The position numbers and the translations under genes were made by a program. A DNA stretch of 64,000 bases from Neisseriales bacterium (lineage in GTDB: Bacteria; Pseudomonadota; Gammaproteobacteria; Burkholderiales; UBA11063), in contig SSGX01000043.1 of the NCBI GenBank assembly GCA_008017155.1, positions 1-64,000 of the forward strand, read 5' to 3'. Each line of letters starts with the position of its first letter. The stretch's first letter is position 1. The notes beneath the pieces are model-generated. The model was given only the letters and a program-made list of their open reading frames with translations, was not told the DNA's origin and did not search any database. Of this stretch, positions 7,910 to 18,302 are shown in pieces.

Positions 7910-9742
7910 TTATTTGCCTTTTAATATTTTGCTTAACTCAGATTTATCTTCATAATGGAATGCCTGCATAGTTTGAACTACATCACTAAATGCTGGGTTG
8001 GAGCTAAGCTGTTTGATAAATTGCTCCTGATAATATGGATAGGCGTGAACTAGTAAATTTGCATATTTGTTAGCACCTTCATTATCCCCAATCATTTTAT
8101 GAATAATAACCTGTTTAAATAATGACCCAGGATAAGGTAAAGATGATGCCAATAAATCAATGTATTTAACTTGATCTTGTGGTGTCATAGCACTACTCGT
8201 TGCCTGCGAACCTGGCATAATATAATTATCAAGAACCATCATTGCTGGCAATGACCACATACTATTATTATCAATAAATTGACGTAAGCCAGTAACATTA
8301 GCAACATAATCATCATAATCAGTTGGAGTTTGGGTGTATGCAGTTAATTGACTATTTGCTTGACAAGCATTATAAGCAACCAAGATTAAAGCTGCAATGA
8401 TGATTCCACCAGCCGTTTTCACCAGACCATTAATATCAATTGAGTATTTAGCTGGAGCAAAAGCTAAAAAGATCACTAATAATACCTGAAAATAAGCATA
8501 CCACAATGGATACTCAAGGAAACTATGTGTTAGAATTGGAATTGTCAAAAACACTACAAACAAACTTTGTGGTGTATTTACCTTTTTAAGTAAAAGATAT
8601 AAAGAATAGCCAATACCATAAACTATAGTAATAAATGTTCCGATAATACCTGTTTCAGCCATTACGTTAAAAAGGCTATTATGACAATGAGTATATAGCT
8701 TCATATTTTGTGGGATATACATAAATTGCTCAGTTAGCATTATATAAATACCTTCACGTGGATACTGATACCAGCCAACACCAAATAATGGATGATGCAT
8801 GAAAAGCACTATTGCTTTATACCATTCATAAAAACGACGATAAGTACTTTGTCCAATCGCATCGCCAGATAAACGCGCAATACCAGTAGTAACCGATTCT
8901 GGATGAGCTGAAAATGCTGCGACAATTTTTGGTAACATAAACTGAACAGCGATTAATCCAATAAAAAATCCAACCAAAACAATTGCAATTTTTTTCATTG
9001 CCAGTTTATTAGTTTCATTATTGCGGTTACTAAGTGCTTTCCAGCCAGCAATAAATAAAATAATTACATAGTATAATAAAACACCACGCCGAGCTGTAAA
9101 AGTAATCGCTAAAGCAAACAATAAGGCATATGCAATAAATACAATTAGATTAATTTGCCCGATAAAGAATAAATAACATAAAGCAACAACACCAATTGAC
9201 ATAAAATCAGTAAACTGATTTGGCTGCCCAATATTTCCAAAAATGTTTGAACCATCCCCCGGATTATCAGGTGAAACCAAAATCCAATCAGAGAAGCCTG
9301 CTGCTTTGCCAGTATATTGCATATAGGCTATAATCGCTTGTAAGGTCGCAGAAATAACCAGTGACCAACATAAAATTAACAATATTCGATTTTGAATGAT
9401 TTGATCACCATCAACAACCGAAGTAATGCCTATTGCAACTAATCCCATAATAAAAAATAACATCGCAACGTAATAGTTATTGCCCGGGAAATAGATATGA
9501 ACAAATAAAGGCTGGATAAGAATAAATACAGCAAATGCAAATGATGCAATTGCTACTGGAGAAATCTTTAATTTCGTTCTAGTAAAAACTGCCACCGCAA
9601 AAAGTAGGACTCCACCAACCAAGCTTACCGATTCAGAATAAAATTTTGAAATTGGAAAATAAGCATAAGGAATCGCAAATGGAACAATGCACAATACAGC
9701 TAGTATTAAACCAACCGCAACCGTCATTATTTTATCATTCAT
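7910..9742 (-). CDS. PglL/Wzy_C-family O-oligosaccharyltransferase or O-antigen ligase
   Basis: The ATG at 9742 is preceded by GGAG six nt upstream, so it is preferred over the TTG/ATG codons further out (frame open to 9775). The product of about 610 residues has roughly a dozen membrane helices, then a large periplasmic loop and a C-terminal soluble region (about 470-610). The sequence FGNIGQPNQFTDFMSIG and the later FGVGWYQYPREGIY plus THCHNSLFNVMAETGIIG fit the Wzy_C/PglL family, where the HNxxL-type motif is catalytic. These enzymes transfer undecaprenyl-linked glycan to protein (PglL) or to lipid A core (WaaL). Membership of the PglL branch is inferred from the long C-terminus. Confidence 0.8.
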   Translation of the reverse strand: MNDKIMTVAVGLILAVLCIVPFAIPYAYFPISKFYSESVSLVGGVLLFAVAVFTRTKLKISPVAIASFAFAVFILIQPLFVHIYFPGNNYYVAMLFFIMGLVAIGITSVVDGDQIIQNRILLILCWSLVISATLQAIIAYMQYTGKAAGFSDWILVSPDNPGDGSNIFGNIGQPNQFTDFMSIGVVALCYLFFIGQINLIVFIAYALLFALAITFTARRGVLLYYVIILFIAGWKALSNRNNETNKLAMKKIAIVLVGFFIGLIAVQFMLPKIVAAFSAHPESVTTGIARLSGDAIGQSTYRRFYEWYKAIVLFMHHPLFGVGWYQYPREGIYIMLTEQFMYIPQNMKLYTHCHNSLFNVMAETGIIGTFITIVYGIGYSLYLLLKKVNTPQSLFVVFLTIPILTHSFLEYPLWYAYFQVLLVIFLAFAPAKYSIDINGLVKTAGGIIIAALILVAYNACQANSQLTAYTQTPTDYDDYVANVTGLRQFIDNNSMWSLPAMMVLDNYIMPGSQATSSAMTPQDQVKYIDLLASSLPYPGSLFKQVIIHKMIGDNEGANKYANLLVHAYPYYQEQFIKQLSSNPAFSDVVQTMQAFHYEDKSELSKILKGK

Positions 9743-9820
9743 CAATAGCTCCAAAAATTTAACACAAAAAAACACTAAATAAAAAAATTTAGATGCACAA
9801 ACTAAAAGATATAAGTAAAA

Positions 9821-10636
9821 TCAATTCCGCCAGAAAGAATACCAAGGAATATCCTGAAACTCCCAATCTTTATGCGCATATTGAGTTTTCGGAAAATTCA
9901 TAACCAATACCTGCTGAGTCTGTTGACTTAAAGTTAGCTCACCAAGATTACGATAAGCCATGACTTGAATGGCAAGAGCTTCTTCTACATATGAGGTATT
10001 TGGATAATCACGAATCAACCCTTGAGCACGGTTTATTGCCGCAAGATAAGCTTTAATTTGCATATAATGTCTAGCTCTAAATAACTCACCACGTGCTAAA
10101 GCATTAACCAATCGATTCATTTTGTCTCGAGCGTCAGGAGCGTATTTTGAGTTTGGATACTTTTTCACTAACTCGGCAAATGCAAAATATGCATCCTTTA
10201 AAGTTTTTGGGTCTCGCTCACTTAAATCTTGCTTACTAAAACTCGATAATAAACCATTATCATTATAATAGTTTATATACCCTTTTAAGTAAAGAGCATA
10301 ATCCATATTTGCATTAGTTGGGTATGTTCTAATAAATAAATCAATCTCCGGGATAGCTAGTTCAGGAGTGTCACTATTATAATAAGCATATGCCAAATCA
10401 AGCATACCCTGCTGAGCATAAGTACCATATGGATAGGTCGCCTCCAGCACCTCATAGAGCTTAATTGCTTTACTCCAGCTATGCTTTGCCAATTGTGTAC
10501 TTGCTTCGTTATACAATTTCTCTACCGACCAACCCTTAGTCTCCTCACGAATTGGATCAAGGCTATCAGAAGAACATGACACAACAAAAAGTGCTACAAT
10601 AACTGGTATAAAAATTTTACGCAATGAATTTAGCAT
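9821..10636 (-). CDS. bamD: outer-membrane assembly lipoprotein BamD (ComL)
   Basis: The product of 271 residues has a lipoprotein signal peptide with the lipobox VVSC (Cys21) and TPR-type helices: LYNEASTQLAKHSWSKAIKLYE, YPYGTYAQQGMLDLAYAYY and KYPNSKYAPDARDKM. BamD sits at the inner face of the outer membrane and is part of the BAM complex that inserts beta-barrel proteins. The divergent gene on the other side is rluD, with one base between the two start codons, so each promoter must lie inside the other gene. This bamD-rluD arrangement is common in Neisseria and relatives. Confidence 0.95.
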   Translation of the reverse strand: MLNSLRKIFIPVIVALFVVSCSSDSLDPIREETKGWSVEKLYNEASTQLAKHSWSKAIKLYEVLEATYPYGTYAQQGMLDLAYAYYNSDTPELAIPEIDLFIRTYPTNANMDYALYLKGYINYYNDNGLLSSFSKQDLSERDPKTLKDAYFAFAELVKKYPNSKYAPDARDKMNRLVNALARGELFRARHYMQIKAYLAAINRAQGLIRDYPNTSYVEEALAIQVMAYRNLGELTLSQQTQQVLVMNFPKTQYAHKDWEFQDIPWYSFWRN

Positions 10637-10637
10637 T

Positions 10638-11696
10638 ATGAATCTTTACGCCCAATCTAATTTTAAAATCACCATCTCCGATATCGAATCAGAAAATATC
10701 GCTTTTACTATCCCACAAGACTACATTGGTATCCGTACCGATGCAGCATTAGCCGAGATTATAACAGATTTATCCAGAAGCAAATTAACAAATTGGCTAA
10801 AGGCTGGGCACATCCTGATTAATGGCAAACAGGTGCGTCCTAAAGATAAAATATCTGGCAACGAAGAGGTTATAATCACACCACCATTTGATGAAGAAAA
10901 AAATGCATTTACTCCTGAAGATATTGATTTAAATATTGTATATCAGGATAAGCATGTTATTGTCATCAATAAACCAGCAGGATTAACTGTTCATCCTGGA
11001 AATGGTAACTGGTCAGGTACACTATTAAATGGCTTGCTCTATCATTTTCCTGAATTATCAAATATCCCTCGTGCTGGCATAGTTCACCGTCTAGATAAAG
11101 ACACTACCGGATTAATGGTTGTTGCTAGAACATTAGGCGCACAGATTGATCTAGTAAAACAGCTTCAAGATCGAAGCGTTAGCCGGATTTATCGTGCTAT
11201 CGTTGAAGGTAATCCACATAAAGAAGGAATTATCAATAAGAATATTGGGCGCGACATGAATAACCGCCTAAGAATGACCACTCTTGAATTTGGCGGTAGA
11301 GAAGCGATTACTCGTTATCGTGTTTTAAAACAATTCAAATCGATAAGTTATATCGAATGTAAACTTGAAACTGGACGCACCCATCAGATTCGGGTACATA
11401 TGAAAGATCGTGGACACCCATTAATTGGTGATCCTGTCTATGGTACGCGTAAAATAAACTATAGCCCGGAAGTTGTAAATGCAATAGAAGAATTGAAAAG
11501 GCAAGCACTACACGCAATCAAACTATCTTTTATACACCCTGAAACTAAAGAACCTATCCATTTTAAGAGCCGTCTTGCCGAAGATATGCGTAATCTATTA
11601 AAAGCATTATCTTTAGATGAAGAAGTTTTAATTGATGAGGATTGGGACATGGAAGACGATGGTAACTGGGAGGTAATTTATGCTTATGATCACTAA
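10638..11696 (+). CDS. rluD: 23S rRNA pseudouridine synthase RluD
   Basis: The product of 352 residues has an N-terminal S4 RNA-binding domain (about 35-100, DAALAEIITDLSRSKLTNWLKAG) and the RluA-family catalytic domain with HRLDKDTTGLMVVA, where the Asp is the nucleophile. It later has LETGRTHQIRVHM and HPLIGDPVYG. RluD makes pseudouridines 1911, 1915 and 1917 in helix 69 of 23S rRNA. No other start codon fits in the first 40 codons, so the ATG one base from the bamD start is taken. The last 15 residues are acidic. It overlaps pgeF by 17 bp. Confidence 0.93.
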   Translation: MNLYAQSNFKITISDIESENIAFTIPQDYIGIRTDAALAEIITDLSRSKLTNWLKAGHILINGKQVRPKDKISGNEEVIITPPFDEEKNAFTPEDIDLNIVYQDKHVIVINKPAGLTVHPGNGNWSGTLLNGLLYHFPELSNIPRAGIVHRLDKDTTGLMVVARTLGAQIDLVKQLQDRSVSRIYRAIVEGNPHKEGIINKNIGRDMNNRLRMTTLEFGGREAITRYRVLKQFKSISYIECKLETGRTHQIRVHMKDRGHPLIGDPVYGTRKINYSPEVVNAIEELKRQALHAIKLSFIHPETKEPIHFKSRLAEDMRNLLKALSLDEEVLIDEDWDMEDDGNWEVIYAYDH

Positions 11697-12414
11697 TCAG
11701 CCAATTTTCTTGCAGGCGATGTGGAATGCGCCAGCGAATATCCGCACCTGCATCACGACCTCTGTAAACGATTTTAATATTGCAAGCCATGTTAACGATG
11801 ATCCGCTAAAAGTTGCCAGTAACCGGGTCAAACTTGATGAGATTTTGCCAGCATCCCCATTATGGTTAAATCAAACACACAGTACGGAAGCAGTTCGGTA
11901 TAGTACCTCAAGTTCCTCCACCCCAAATGCCGATGCAATATATAGTGAAGAGGTGGGGAAACCCTGTTTAGTAATGACAGCTGACTGCCTACCTATTCTA
12001 TTAACTAATCAAAGAGGTGACTTTGTAGCTGCAATTCATGCTGGTTGGCGTGGGCTGATAAATGGGATAATAGAAAAAACAATAGCTCAATTAAATAAAT
12101 ATGATGCAAAGCAAATGGTTGCTTTTATTGGTCCAGCAATCTGTCAGAAATGTTTTGAAGTTGATGATAGCGTTTTGTCAGAATTTAAAGAAAAAGACAC
12201 CGAGAGTACACAATATTTTGCCGCGGGACTACAATCTGGCAAATTTCAGGCCGATTTAAGAAAAATTGCTGAACTTAAATTACTAAGACTTGGATTACTA
12301 TCAGAGAATATTAGCAATCAAAATATCTGCACCAAATGTAATCCGCAATGGTTTTATTCATATCGAGCAAATTCAAATACCGGTAGAATTGCAACCCTTA
12401 TCTGGAAAGAATAA
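11680..12414 (+). CDS. pgeF: peptidoglycan editing factor PgeF / laccase-domain purine nucleoside phosphorylase
   Basis: The product of 244 residues carries the YfiH/DUF152 signature: LNQTHST near residue 63, MTADCLPILL (about 98), AIHAGWRGL (about 118) and FIGPAICQKCFEVDDSV (about 147). Family members bind a metal through Cys and His and have been shown to act in peptidoglycan precursor editing or as purine nucleoside phosphorylases. A clean GGAGGT precedes the ATG, inside the end of rluD, so the two are translationally coupled. It converges with orn, with 8 bp between stops. Confidence 0.9.
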   Translation: MLMITNQPIFLQAMWNAPANIRTCITTSVNDFNIASHVNDDPLKVASNRVKLDEILPASPLWLNQTHSTEAVRYSTSSSSTPNADAIYSEEVGKPCLVMTADCLPILLTNQRGDFVAAIHAGWRGLINGIIEKTIAQLNKYDAKQMVAFIGPAICQKCFEVDDSVLSEFKEKDTESTQYFAAGLQSGKFQADLRKIAELKLLRLGLLSENISNQNICTKCNPQWFYSYRANSNTGRIATLIWKE

Positions 12415-12422
12415 AAATATGG

Positions 12423-12998
12423 TTACTCCAAAGAAGTATTACTAACACATGGCATCATTATTTTTTGTCTATAATAACGAAGCTCCTCTATTGATTCATG
12501 AATATCGGCTAATGCTTCATGTTTATTGTGTTTTTTAAAGCCATCAAGAATTTGGGGGTACCAACGACGAGCTAACTCTTTTATGCTACTAACATCAATA
12601 TTCCTATAATGTAAATACGATTCTAGCTCGGGCATATATTTCACGATAAATTTCCGATCTTGGTAAATTGTATTTCCACACAAAGGAGATTTATTTTTAT
12701 AAATATATTTCTTGATTAATTGAAGAATCTCTTTTTCCGCAACTGAAACTTCAATACCAGAGGATTTCACGCGCTCAAGAAGACCCGAACGAGTATGAGT
12801 ACTTACATTCCATTTATCCATCTTAGCTAGTTCAGAATCCGGTTGAGTAATAGCGAAACTTTTACTTTCAGCAAGTACATTTAATTCCTGATCAGTGATA
12901 ACGACTGCAACTTCAAGTATAACGTTATTTTCTGGATTTAATCCCGTCATTTCCATATCTAGCCAGACTAAATTATATTCATTTTTTGCTACCGTCAT
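12423..12998 (-). CDS. orn: oligoribonuclease
   Basis: The product of 191 residues shows the DEDDh exonuclease pattern: WLDMEMTGLNPENNVILE at the start (Asp and Glu metal ligands), a central NTIYQDRKFI, and HKHEALADIHESIEELRYY near the end with His and Asp. Orn degrades 2-5 nt RNAs, and pGpG from c-di-GMP turnover, to mononucleotides. Length is normal for the family (about 180-190). The gene stands alone on the minus strand and converges with pgeF. Confidence 0.96.
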   Translation of the reverse strand: MTVAKNEYNLVWLDMEMTGLNPENNVILEVAVVITDQELNVLAESKSFAITQPDSELAKMDKWNVSTHTRSGLLERVKSSGIEVSVAEKEILQLIKKYIYKNKSPLCGNTIYQDRKFIVKYMPELESYLHYRNIDVSSIKELARRWYPQILDGFKKHNKHEALADIHESIEELRYYRQKIMMPCVSNTSLE

Positions 12999-13058
12999 TT
13001 AACACCTTCTTCAAACCTAAATTAACCATTCTAAGCTTAGTAAAAATAAAAGTCTTTA

Positions 13059-13433
13059 TTAAAAAGACTCAACTACACGATGAAAACTCTCAAAAGAAGA
13101 CTCATTTCCGATTTGTACTTGCAACACCTCTTGTTCTGGGCTGTAATCTAGAATAACCTTATTGGATGATTCACCACTATCGCAAATCAAAGAATTCTGT
13201 CGCAAAATTATCTGACCTGAACAAGAATCAGATAATTTAACAATGTTTGACTCATAAAAATTTAATTCAACATCAATTTCATAATCACCTGCTACATCTT
13301 TATTAACAGTGATAATATTACCGTAATTATCTTGCCATTTATCAATTATATCTTTATGCTCACTCTCAGAACATGACAACTGTAATGCAATTAGAACCGC
13401 TAATATACCATAGTTATCAAAAATTCTGAGCAT
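13059..13433 (-). CDS. small putative lipoprotein, unknown function
   Basis: The product of 124 residues starts with a signal peptide that ends in a lipobox-like LQLSC at Cys21. The mature part is acidic, beta-rich in appearance and has further Cys residues near 70 and 85 (SDSC, LICD) that could form a disulfide. No family is recognised. The gene follows the small Cys-rich gene at 13446-13682 by 12 bp and is probably co-transcribed with it. It would be anchored in the inner or outer membrane, facing the periplasm. Confidence 0.65.
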   Translation of the reverse strand: MLRIFDNYGILAVLIALQLSCSESEHKDIIDKWQDNYGNIITVNKDVAGDYEIDVELNFYESNIVKLSDSCSGQIILRQNSLICDSGESSNKVILDYSPEQEVLQVQIGNESSFESFHRVVESF

Positions 13434-13445
13434 AATTAATCTTTC

Positions 13446-13682
13446 TCACCTACGCTTTTTATTTTGTCTTCGAGAGGTATCTTTTAACTCTATATAAGAA
13501 CGTTCACATTTTCGACATTTATAAGTGACTTGACTATCGCTTTCAGTTCTTTCCATCATCTCTTCATGCACTTGACAATAACCATGCTTTGTAGAAACAA
13601 AATTAAAAGGAATTGATGATTCAGGTAAAGTTCCTGGTTGGATATTATCAGAATAAGAAGTGTTGTTATTTGTTTGAAACAT
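13446..13682 (-). CDS. small Cys/His protein with zinc-ribbon-like half sites, unknown
   Basis: The product of 78 residues has YCQVH (Cys and His about 36-39) and YKCRKCER (CxxC about 55-58), a spacing that could bind one zinc ion, and a strongly basic C-terminus (RRQNKKRR). The N-terminal 30 residues are polar and probably unstructured. No known family is recognised. It heads a two-gene unit with the small lipoprotein. Confidence 0.5.
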   Translation of the reverse strand: MFQTNNNTSYSDNIQPGTLPESSIPFNFVSTKHGYCQVHEEMMERTESDSQVTYKCRKCERSYIELKDTSRRQNKKRR

Positions 13683-13995
13683 GATTGATGTTTTCCTGTA
13701 TTTACGTCAATTGTATTTTTATTTTAACCCAGTGCACTATTGCTAGACTTTATTGTAACATGCTATTTTTACCGCATCAAACTTCAACAATAGTTATTAC
13801 ATAGAGATTAAAGATTAACGGGTCATAATACTTAACAATTCAATCAATTAAAAAGATACACATCAATTAATTATACAAATAATTTCCTCAAAAAAATAAA
13901 CCCCCAGAAGCATCTGCAAAATTACAACAATTCTTCAAATAAAACCCATTCTAACTGCTAAAATAATGGAATTATTTTATCTGGATAAAGAAAAC
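13683..13995. other. intergenic region between divergent genes
   Basis: This AT-rich stretch of 313 bp lies between the minus-strand Cys-rich gene and the plus-strand AsmA-like gene, so it should hold both promoters. No promoter stands out clearly and no hairpin, RNA gene or repeat was seen. Confidence 0.5.
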
Positions 13996-15558
13996 ATGGG
14001 AAAAATAATTAAGATTGTAGCTAGTACAATTATCAGCATAGCCTTAATAACTGTTATTACTGGCACTGCAATTATTATACTGATTGACCCAAATGAGTAT
14101 AAGAATAAGATCTTAACTATGATTGAAATGCAAACCGGTTCAAAATTTATGATGGGTAAAGTAAAGTGGGGAGTGGTTGGTTCCAATTTGGGATTAGTTA
14201 TTAGAAATGTATCTTTAATAACTAACCCGGCAATTAGCCAAATACCTATATTTGAGATAGATAAAATGGAGCTAGGGCTTGATATATTACCACTATTACA
14301 CAAAAAGGTAAGTATTAATCGAATGATTATTGAAGGTGGTAAATTTAAACTGACTACAAATGGAGCACAAAATAATTGGAGTTTCCCAAACAATAGCAAA
14401 CTTGAAAAAGTTAATTATAGCTTAAAACTACATGAAATAAAAATACTAAATAGTTCCTTTAGCTACAACAATACAGTAAACAACCTTTCTGCTAATTTAC
14501 AACAAATTAATTTAAATTTATCACCAACTATAGATGGTAATATAAGCTATTATGCTCAATCAGATTTACTGAGCCTAAATAATGTAAAATTCAATTTAAA
14601 CGACTCCGTTTCCGGCGAGCTTGATTTAAGCTATGCTGATGATTTGTATAATATTAACTATACGACCACACAATTCTCATTACTACAACTTGTCAGAAGT
14701 CTAGGTATAAATACTTTACCTACGATATTTAATAGCAAACAACTAGAACGAATATCGGTAAGCTCAAACATTAGTGGAACTGATAAAAACCTAAATATAA
14801 ATAACACGCAGATAACAACTAAAGACAGTTTAATAGCTATCAAAGCAACAGTAAATTCATTTACCCCAATTAGCGGTTATGACTCAATCCAAATTAACCA
14901 TTTAAATATAAATGACTATATTGATTTGAACGGATATCGACTAAAGGCAACTAATCTTAATAGCCAAGGAAACTTTATTGAACGAAATAATCAGATTTAT
15001 ACAGATCAAGATCTGGATATTGAAAATTTAACATTATATGGGTATAATCTACATAGCCTTTCAGTAAAAATAGCTACTATTTTAAGTAATCCGGTGAAAA
15101 TAATAAGCGTACCTTTAACCATAACTCAGATTCAAAACTCAATTGCGGCTGCAAATACCAAAGGACAAAAAAACTTAAATATTATAAGTAATCTTGGTCA
15201 TCTTAGCAGTAAAGTAACTTATACTGGAAAAATAATTGAAAACCATCAGCTGGTACTATCCGGACCAGATTTACGGGCTAATGCTAATGGCAAACTTAAT
15301 ACAGATACCAATTATATAAACTATCAGGTAAATGCGCAATTTGTAGCCGATCCCAATAGCCTTACCGGGAAAATTATCTATCCAGCAACTATATCTGGTA
15401 CAATCACTAATCCAAATAATTCAGTTGACTGGACAAGTGTAAACAAGCAAATTGCTCAAAACCTTAGCGGTTCTCTAATCAACACTGGAAAAGACGTGGG
15501 TAAGGCAACCGGTTCAACAGTTGAAAAAATTGGTAATAAAATTAAAAGCTGGTTTTAA
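13996..15558 (+). CDS. AsmA-family envelope protein
   Basis: The ATG at 13996 is preferred to the frame's upper ATG at 13966: it places the membrane anchor (IIKIVASTIISIALITVITGTAIIILI) at the N-terminus, as in AsmA proteins. The product of about 520 residues has one membrane helix and a long periplasmic beta-rich region with the AsmA features LIDPNEYKNKILTMIEMQTGSKF and KMELGLDILPLLHKKVSINRMIIEGG. AsmA-like proteins are proposed to carry phospholipids between membranes. The extreme C-terminus is an amphipathic segment. It is upstream of purA by about 80 bp. Confidence 0.8.
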   Translation: MGKIIKIVASTIISIALITVITGTAIIILIDPNEYKNKILTMIEMQTGSKFMMGKVKWGVVGSNLGLVIRNVSLITNPAISQIPIFEIDKMELGLDILPLLHKKVSINRMIIEGGKFKLTTNGAQNNWSFPNNSKLEKVNYSLKLHEIKILNSSFSYNNTVNNLSANLQQINLNLSPTIDGNISYYAQSDLLSLNNVKFNLNDSVSGELDLSYADDLYNINYTTTQFSLLQLVRSLGINTLPTIFNSKQLERISVSSNISGTDKNLNINNTQITTKDSLIAIKATVNSFTPISGYDSIQINHLNINDYIDLNGYRLKATNLNSQGNFIERNNQIYTDQDLDIENLTLYGYNLHSLSVKIATILSNPVKIISVPLTITQIQNSIAAANTKGQKNLNIISNLGHLSSKVTYTGKIIENHQLVLSGPDLRANANGKLNTDTNYINYQVNAQFVADPNSLTGKIIYPATISGTITNPNNSVDWTSVNKQIAQNLSGSLINTGKDVGKATGSTVEKIGNKIKSWF

Positions 15559-15587
15559 TTGAAATATCATTTTTAAGCGCAGTATCG

Positions 15588-15610
15588 GCTGAATTAGTGT
15601 AAAATTCAGC
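15588..15610. promoter_or_regulatory. inverted repeat upstream of purA
   Basis: GCTGAAT and ATTCAGC form a 7-bp inverted repeat around a 9-nt centre that includes a TAAAAT, about 28 bp before the purA start. It could be an operator over a -10 element or a weak terminator of the AsmA gene, since it has no T-run. Function is not established. Confidence 0.3.
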
Positions 15611-15628
15611 GTTAAAAACATGTTCTAG

Positions 15629-16936
<1,308 letters not shown>

Positions 16937-16942
16937 ATAGTT

Positions 16943-17046
16943 ACTGCTCGGACTATCTCGCAATGGCTGTGTTGCAAGGCCCCTCATTTACTTCTCATGT
17001 AAACCACGTCGCCTTGCGCCTTGCTCTTGCTACATATCCCAGCAGT
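16943..17046. repeat. roughly 104-bp imperfect palindromic element
   Basis: Nested inverted arms are visible: outer ACTGCT / AGCAGT (16943-16948 / 17041-17046), middle GCAAGGC / GCCTTGC (16974-16980 / 17011-17017) and inner TTTAC / GTAAA (16987-16991 / 16999-17003) around a 7-nt loop. The middle and inner stems are separated by 6- and 7-nt internal loops. It is richer in G+C than its surroundings. It looks like a REP/MITE-type dispersed element, and only one copy was noticed in this window. Confidence 0.55.
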
Positions 17047-17081
17047 TACAGAGCTACATAGTATGAGTAATTTCCCTAAAT

Positions 17082-17109
17082 AACACCACCTATTTCCGGG
17101 TGGTGTTTT
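17082..17109 (+). terminator. rho-independent terminator
   Basis: The stem AACACCACC / GGTGGTGTT with an 8-nt loop is followed by TTT. It should end the purA transcript. The short T-run makes it moderate in strength. Confidence 0.75.
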
Positions 17110-17131
17110 ACAAATAGAATAAATCTAAGCC

Positions 17132-17581
17132 ATGAAAAATAATTTTGTCATGAATAACTGGCTAAGAACTGCTGGTACCCTTAACTGCTGTTTTAGTCAT
17201 CCATTTTACCTGCTTTTTGCCTACTATATAGTAATGGCTACTGGCTTAAATAAAGAAATCGAGACTAATGTTTATTTGATTGATATTTTGCCATTTATGA
17301 CAATTTTGATCATCTTAACAGGAATCCGTTTCTTAATATTTGCAAGAATTCAGAATAAACTAAACCTTAGTAGACAAGAATTAATCGACTGGTTTATTAA
17401 GATTAACATCTGGTCTGCACCCGGATTATTTATTTTCGTAATGATGCTAATGCCAATTGAGGGAAATGTTTTCGGGTTTATTTTTATTCCGGTCATTTTC
17501 ATCACTGGAATAATCATAGCTCCAATAATTTTAATCAAATCACTCCGCTTAGCAAGGAGACTAAAGAATGAAAGAACTTGA
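17132..17581 (+). CDS. small integral membrane protein, unknown
   Basis: The product of 149 residues has about four hydrophobic segments (about 22-40, 45-70, 90-110, 115-140) and a basic C-terminus (KSLRLARRLKNERT). No family is recognised. A second ATG at residue 7 is an alternative start. It overlaps trmJ by 14 bp, so it heads a tight plus-strand unit with trmJ, murI and the TatD-like gene. Confidence 0.6.
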   Translation: MKNNFVMNNWLRTAGTLNCCFSHPFYLLFAYYIVMATGLNKEIETNVYLIDILPFMTILIILTGIRFLIFARIQNKLNLSRQELIDWFIKINIWSAPGLFIFVMMLMPIEGNVFGFIFIPVIFITGIIIAPIILIKSLRLARRLKNERT

Positions 17582-18302
17582 TAATATACAGGTAGTACTC
17601 TGTAATACCTCTCACCCTGGAAATATTGGTTCAGCTGCAAGAGCTATGAAAACGATGGGCTTAACTAGATTGGTGCTGGTAAATCCAATATGTCAACCAG
17701 ATGATCACTCCTTGGCTCTAGCTTCAAATGCAGCCGATGTAGTACTAAACGCGAAAATAATCGATACACTAGATGAAGCAATTGCAGCCTCTTATCTGGC
17801 AATTGGTATGACTGGTCGTAAACGCGAATTTACTGCCCGATTACAAACCCCAAAAGAAATCACCCAAGAATTACTATCCATAGTAAATACGAATCAGGAA
17901 GTTAGCATTATTTTTGGTAATGAACAAAATGGACTAACTATTGAACAACTTGAAAAATGCAATCGCATGGTAACTATTCCGGGTAATCCCGTATATTTTT
18001 CGTTAAATCTAGCGCAAGCAGTTCAAATTATGTGTTATGAAATTTATAGTAGCTACAACCCTGATTTAACTCATTTAAAAGATGAGAAACAGCAAATTAA
18101 TCAACATGATGTGCAACACTTATTAAACAATTTCAGACAATTAATAAAGACTACCCCATATAATAAAAATGAGGATTTAACTATGCGTAGATTACAACAT
18201 ATAATTCATAAAGCAGAGCTGGAACGAGATGAAGCCGATTTATTGCATGGTATAATAAAAGCTTCATTAAAACAAATTAATAAAGCAAATTTAGATGAGT
18301 AA
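17568..18302 (+). CDS. trmJ: tRNA (cytidine/uridine-2'-O-)-methyltransferase TrmJ
   Basis: The product of 244 residues is a SPOUT methyltransferase: NTSHPGNIGSAARAMKTMG at residues 12-30 (motif 1), IIFGNEQNGLTIEQLEKCN (motif 2) and IPGNPVYFSLNLAQAVQIMCYEIY (motif 3) forming the trefoil knot that binds S-adenosylmethionine. TrmJ methylates the ribose at position 32 of the tRNA anticodon loop. The C-terminal RRLQHIIHKAELERDEADLLHGIIK matches the family. It overlaps its neighbours by 14 bp on one side and 8 bp on the other. Confidence 0.93.
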   Translation: MKELDNIQVVLCNTSHPGNIGSAARAMKTMGLTRLVLVNPICQPDDHSLALASNAADVVLNAKIIDTLDEAIAASYLAIGMTGRKREFTARLQTPKEITQELLSIVNTNQEVSIIFGNEQNGLTIEQLEKCNRMVTIPGNPVYFSLNLAQAVQIMCYEIYSSYNPDLTHLKDEKQQINQHDVQHLLNNFRQLIKTTPYNKNEDLTMRRLQHIIHKAELERDEADLLHGIIKASLKQINKANLDE

